A DNA stretch of 21,137 bases from Oppiella nova. Lineage: Eukaryota; Arthropoda; Arachnida; Sarcoptiformes; Oppiidae. Of the stretch, positions 20,714 through 21,137 are shown piece after piece (the stretch's first letter is position 1; each line of letters starts with the position of its first letter). The translations under genes and the position numbers were made by a program. Under the pieces are notes generated by a model, which worked only from the letters and a program-made list of their open reading frames with translations, ran no database searches and was not told the origin of the DNA. The stretch covers positions 1 through 21,137 of the forward strand of contig CAJPVJ010000716.1 in the NCBI GenBank assembly GCA_905397405.1, in the 5' to 3' direction.

Positions 20714-21137
20714 CTCTATTATCCGGTACAACACACCCCCGATCGCCCATTAATGCCATACCATGTGTTCAATGAATGCCATACTCCCGGTGCCCGTAGT
20801 AATCAATATAATCGCAAATCAATTGTTGATTGTGTCAGTGAATAAACTTTTTAGTCTTAAACGCGTTTTTCACACCTTTTATACAGAGAAAAGTTTTTGT
20901 GAACATTTTCTGTCAAATTAGTTCTCCTGCCATAACCTACCAGTGCTTCCATACATACAGTCCCGGAGCACACAATAACACAATTTTCTCAACACTTATT
21001 GTGTGTTAAAAATTTTCTTTCGCTTTCATCTCTAATATTCTTCTATTGAAAACAATTTGTCGACAAATTTTTCAAACACTCGCACAAAACAGTGGTTTAA
21101 TAAATGGCTAACAGTTTTGCGATTGAAATAGTTTTTT
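20714..21137. other. Gene-free right end with motif sites
   Basis: A variant CCCGGTGCCC near 20787 and an exact TACCAGTGC at 20938-20946 are present. The composition returns to AT-rich after 20820. No gene is visible up to the window edge. Confidence 0.6.

Noticed and set aside
1-21137. tRNA, rRNA or tRNA-derived SINE
   Set aside because: I looked for B-box-like GGTTCGANTCC and cloverleaf arms in the GC-richer patches and found none. An eye scan could miss a diverged copy.

Overview
This is AT-rich, repeat-laden eukaryotic DNA, almost certainly non-coding for most of its length. No bacterial-style gene organisation, rRNA or tRNA gene, or long reading frame is present. Sample lines run from about 20% G+C on the left to about 50% in short patches near the right end. 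Some twenty (GA)n/(CT)n tracts are present. Together these suggest an arthropod-like animal genome, but I cannot name the species and the assignment is only an impression.

Layout. Positions 1-3090 are AT-rich filler with one (TC) tract. Positions 3091-4448 hold six GA/CT tracts, two pairs of which face each other and could fold back. Positions 5015-5857 hold two unrelated tandem duplications that share an offset of exactly 128 bp. Positions 6242-7036 hold a cluster of a short recurrent word. Positions 7736-8996 hold five GA/CT tracts and two almost identical copies of a hairpin-capable module, 761 bp apart. Positions 10720-10992 hold a short frame resembling motif A of a non-LTR (LINE) reverse transcriptase, the only recognisable protein remnant. 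Positions 12600-13760 are mixed in composition and hold diverged copies of short sequences. Positions 13760-17900 are again AT-rich with three GA/CT tracts. From about 17900 to 20950 the G+C content rises locally, the recurrent word becomes dense, and several short minus-strand frames with balanced amino-acid composition appear; none is identified.

The strongest unexplained signal is a dispersed word, GRGCACHGGTAK (core GCACNGGTA). It occurs 17 times exactly and at least a dozen more times with one change, on both strands, without shared flanks. At this base composition fewer than one exact copy is expected by chance. It looks like a binding site or the conserved core of a very small element. 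I see no complete gene, so no genes can be described as working together.
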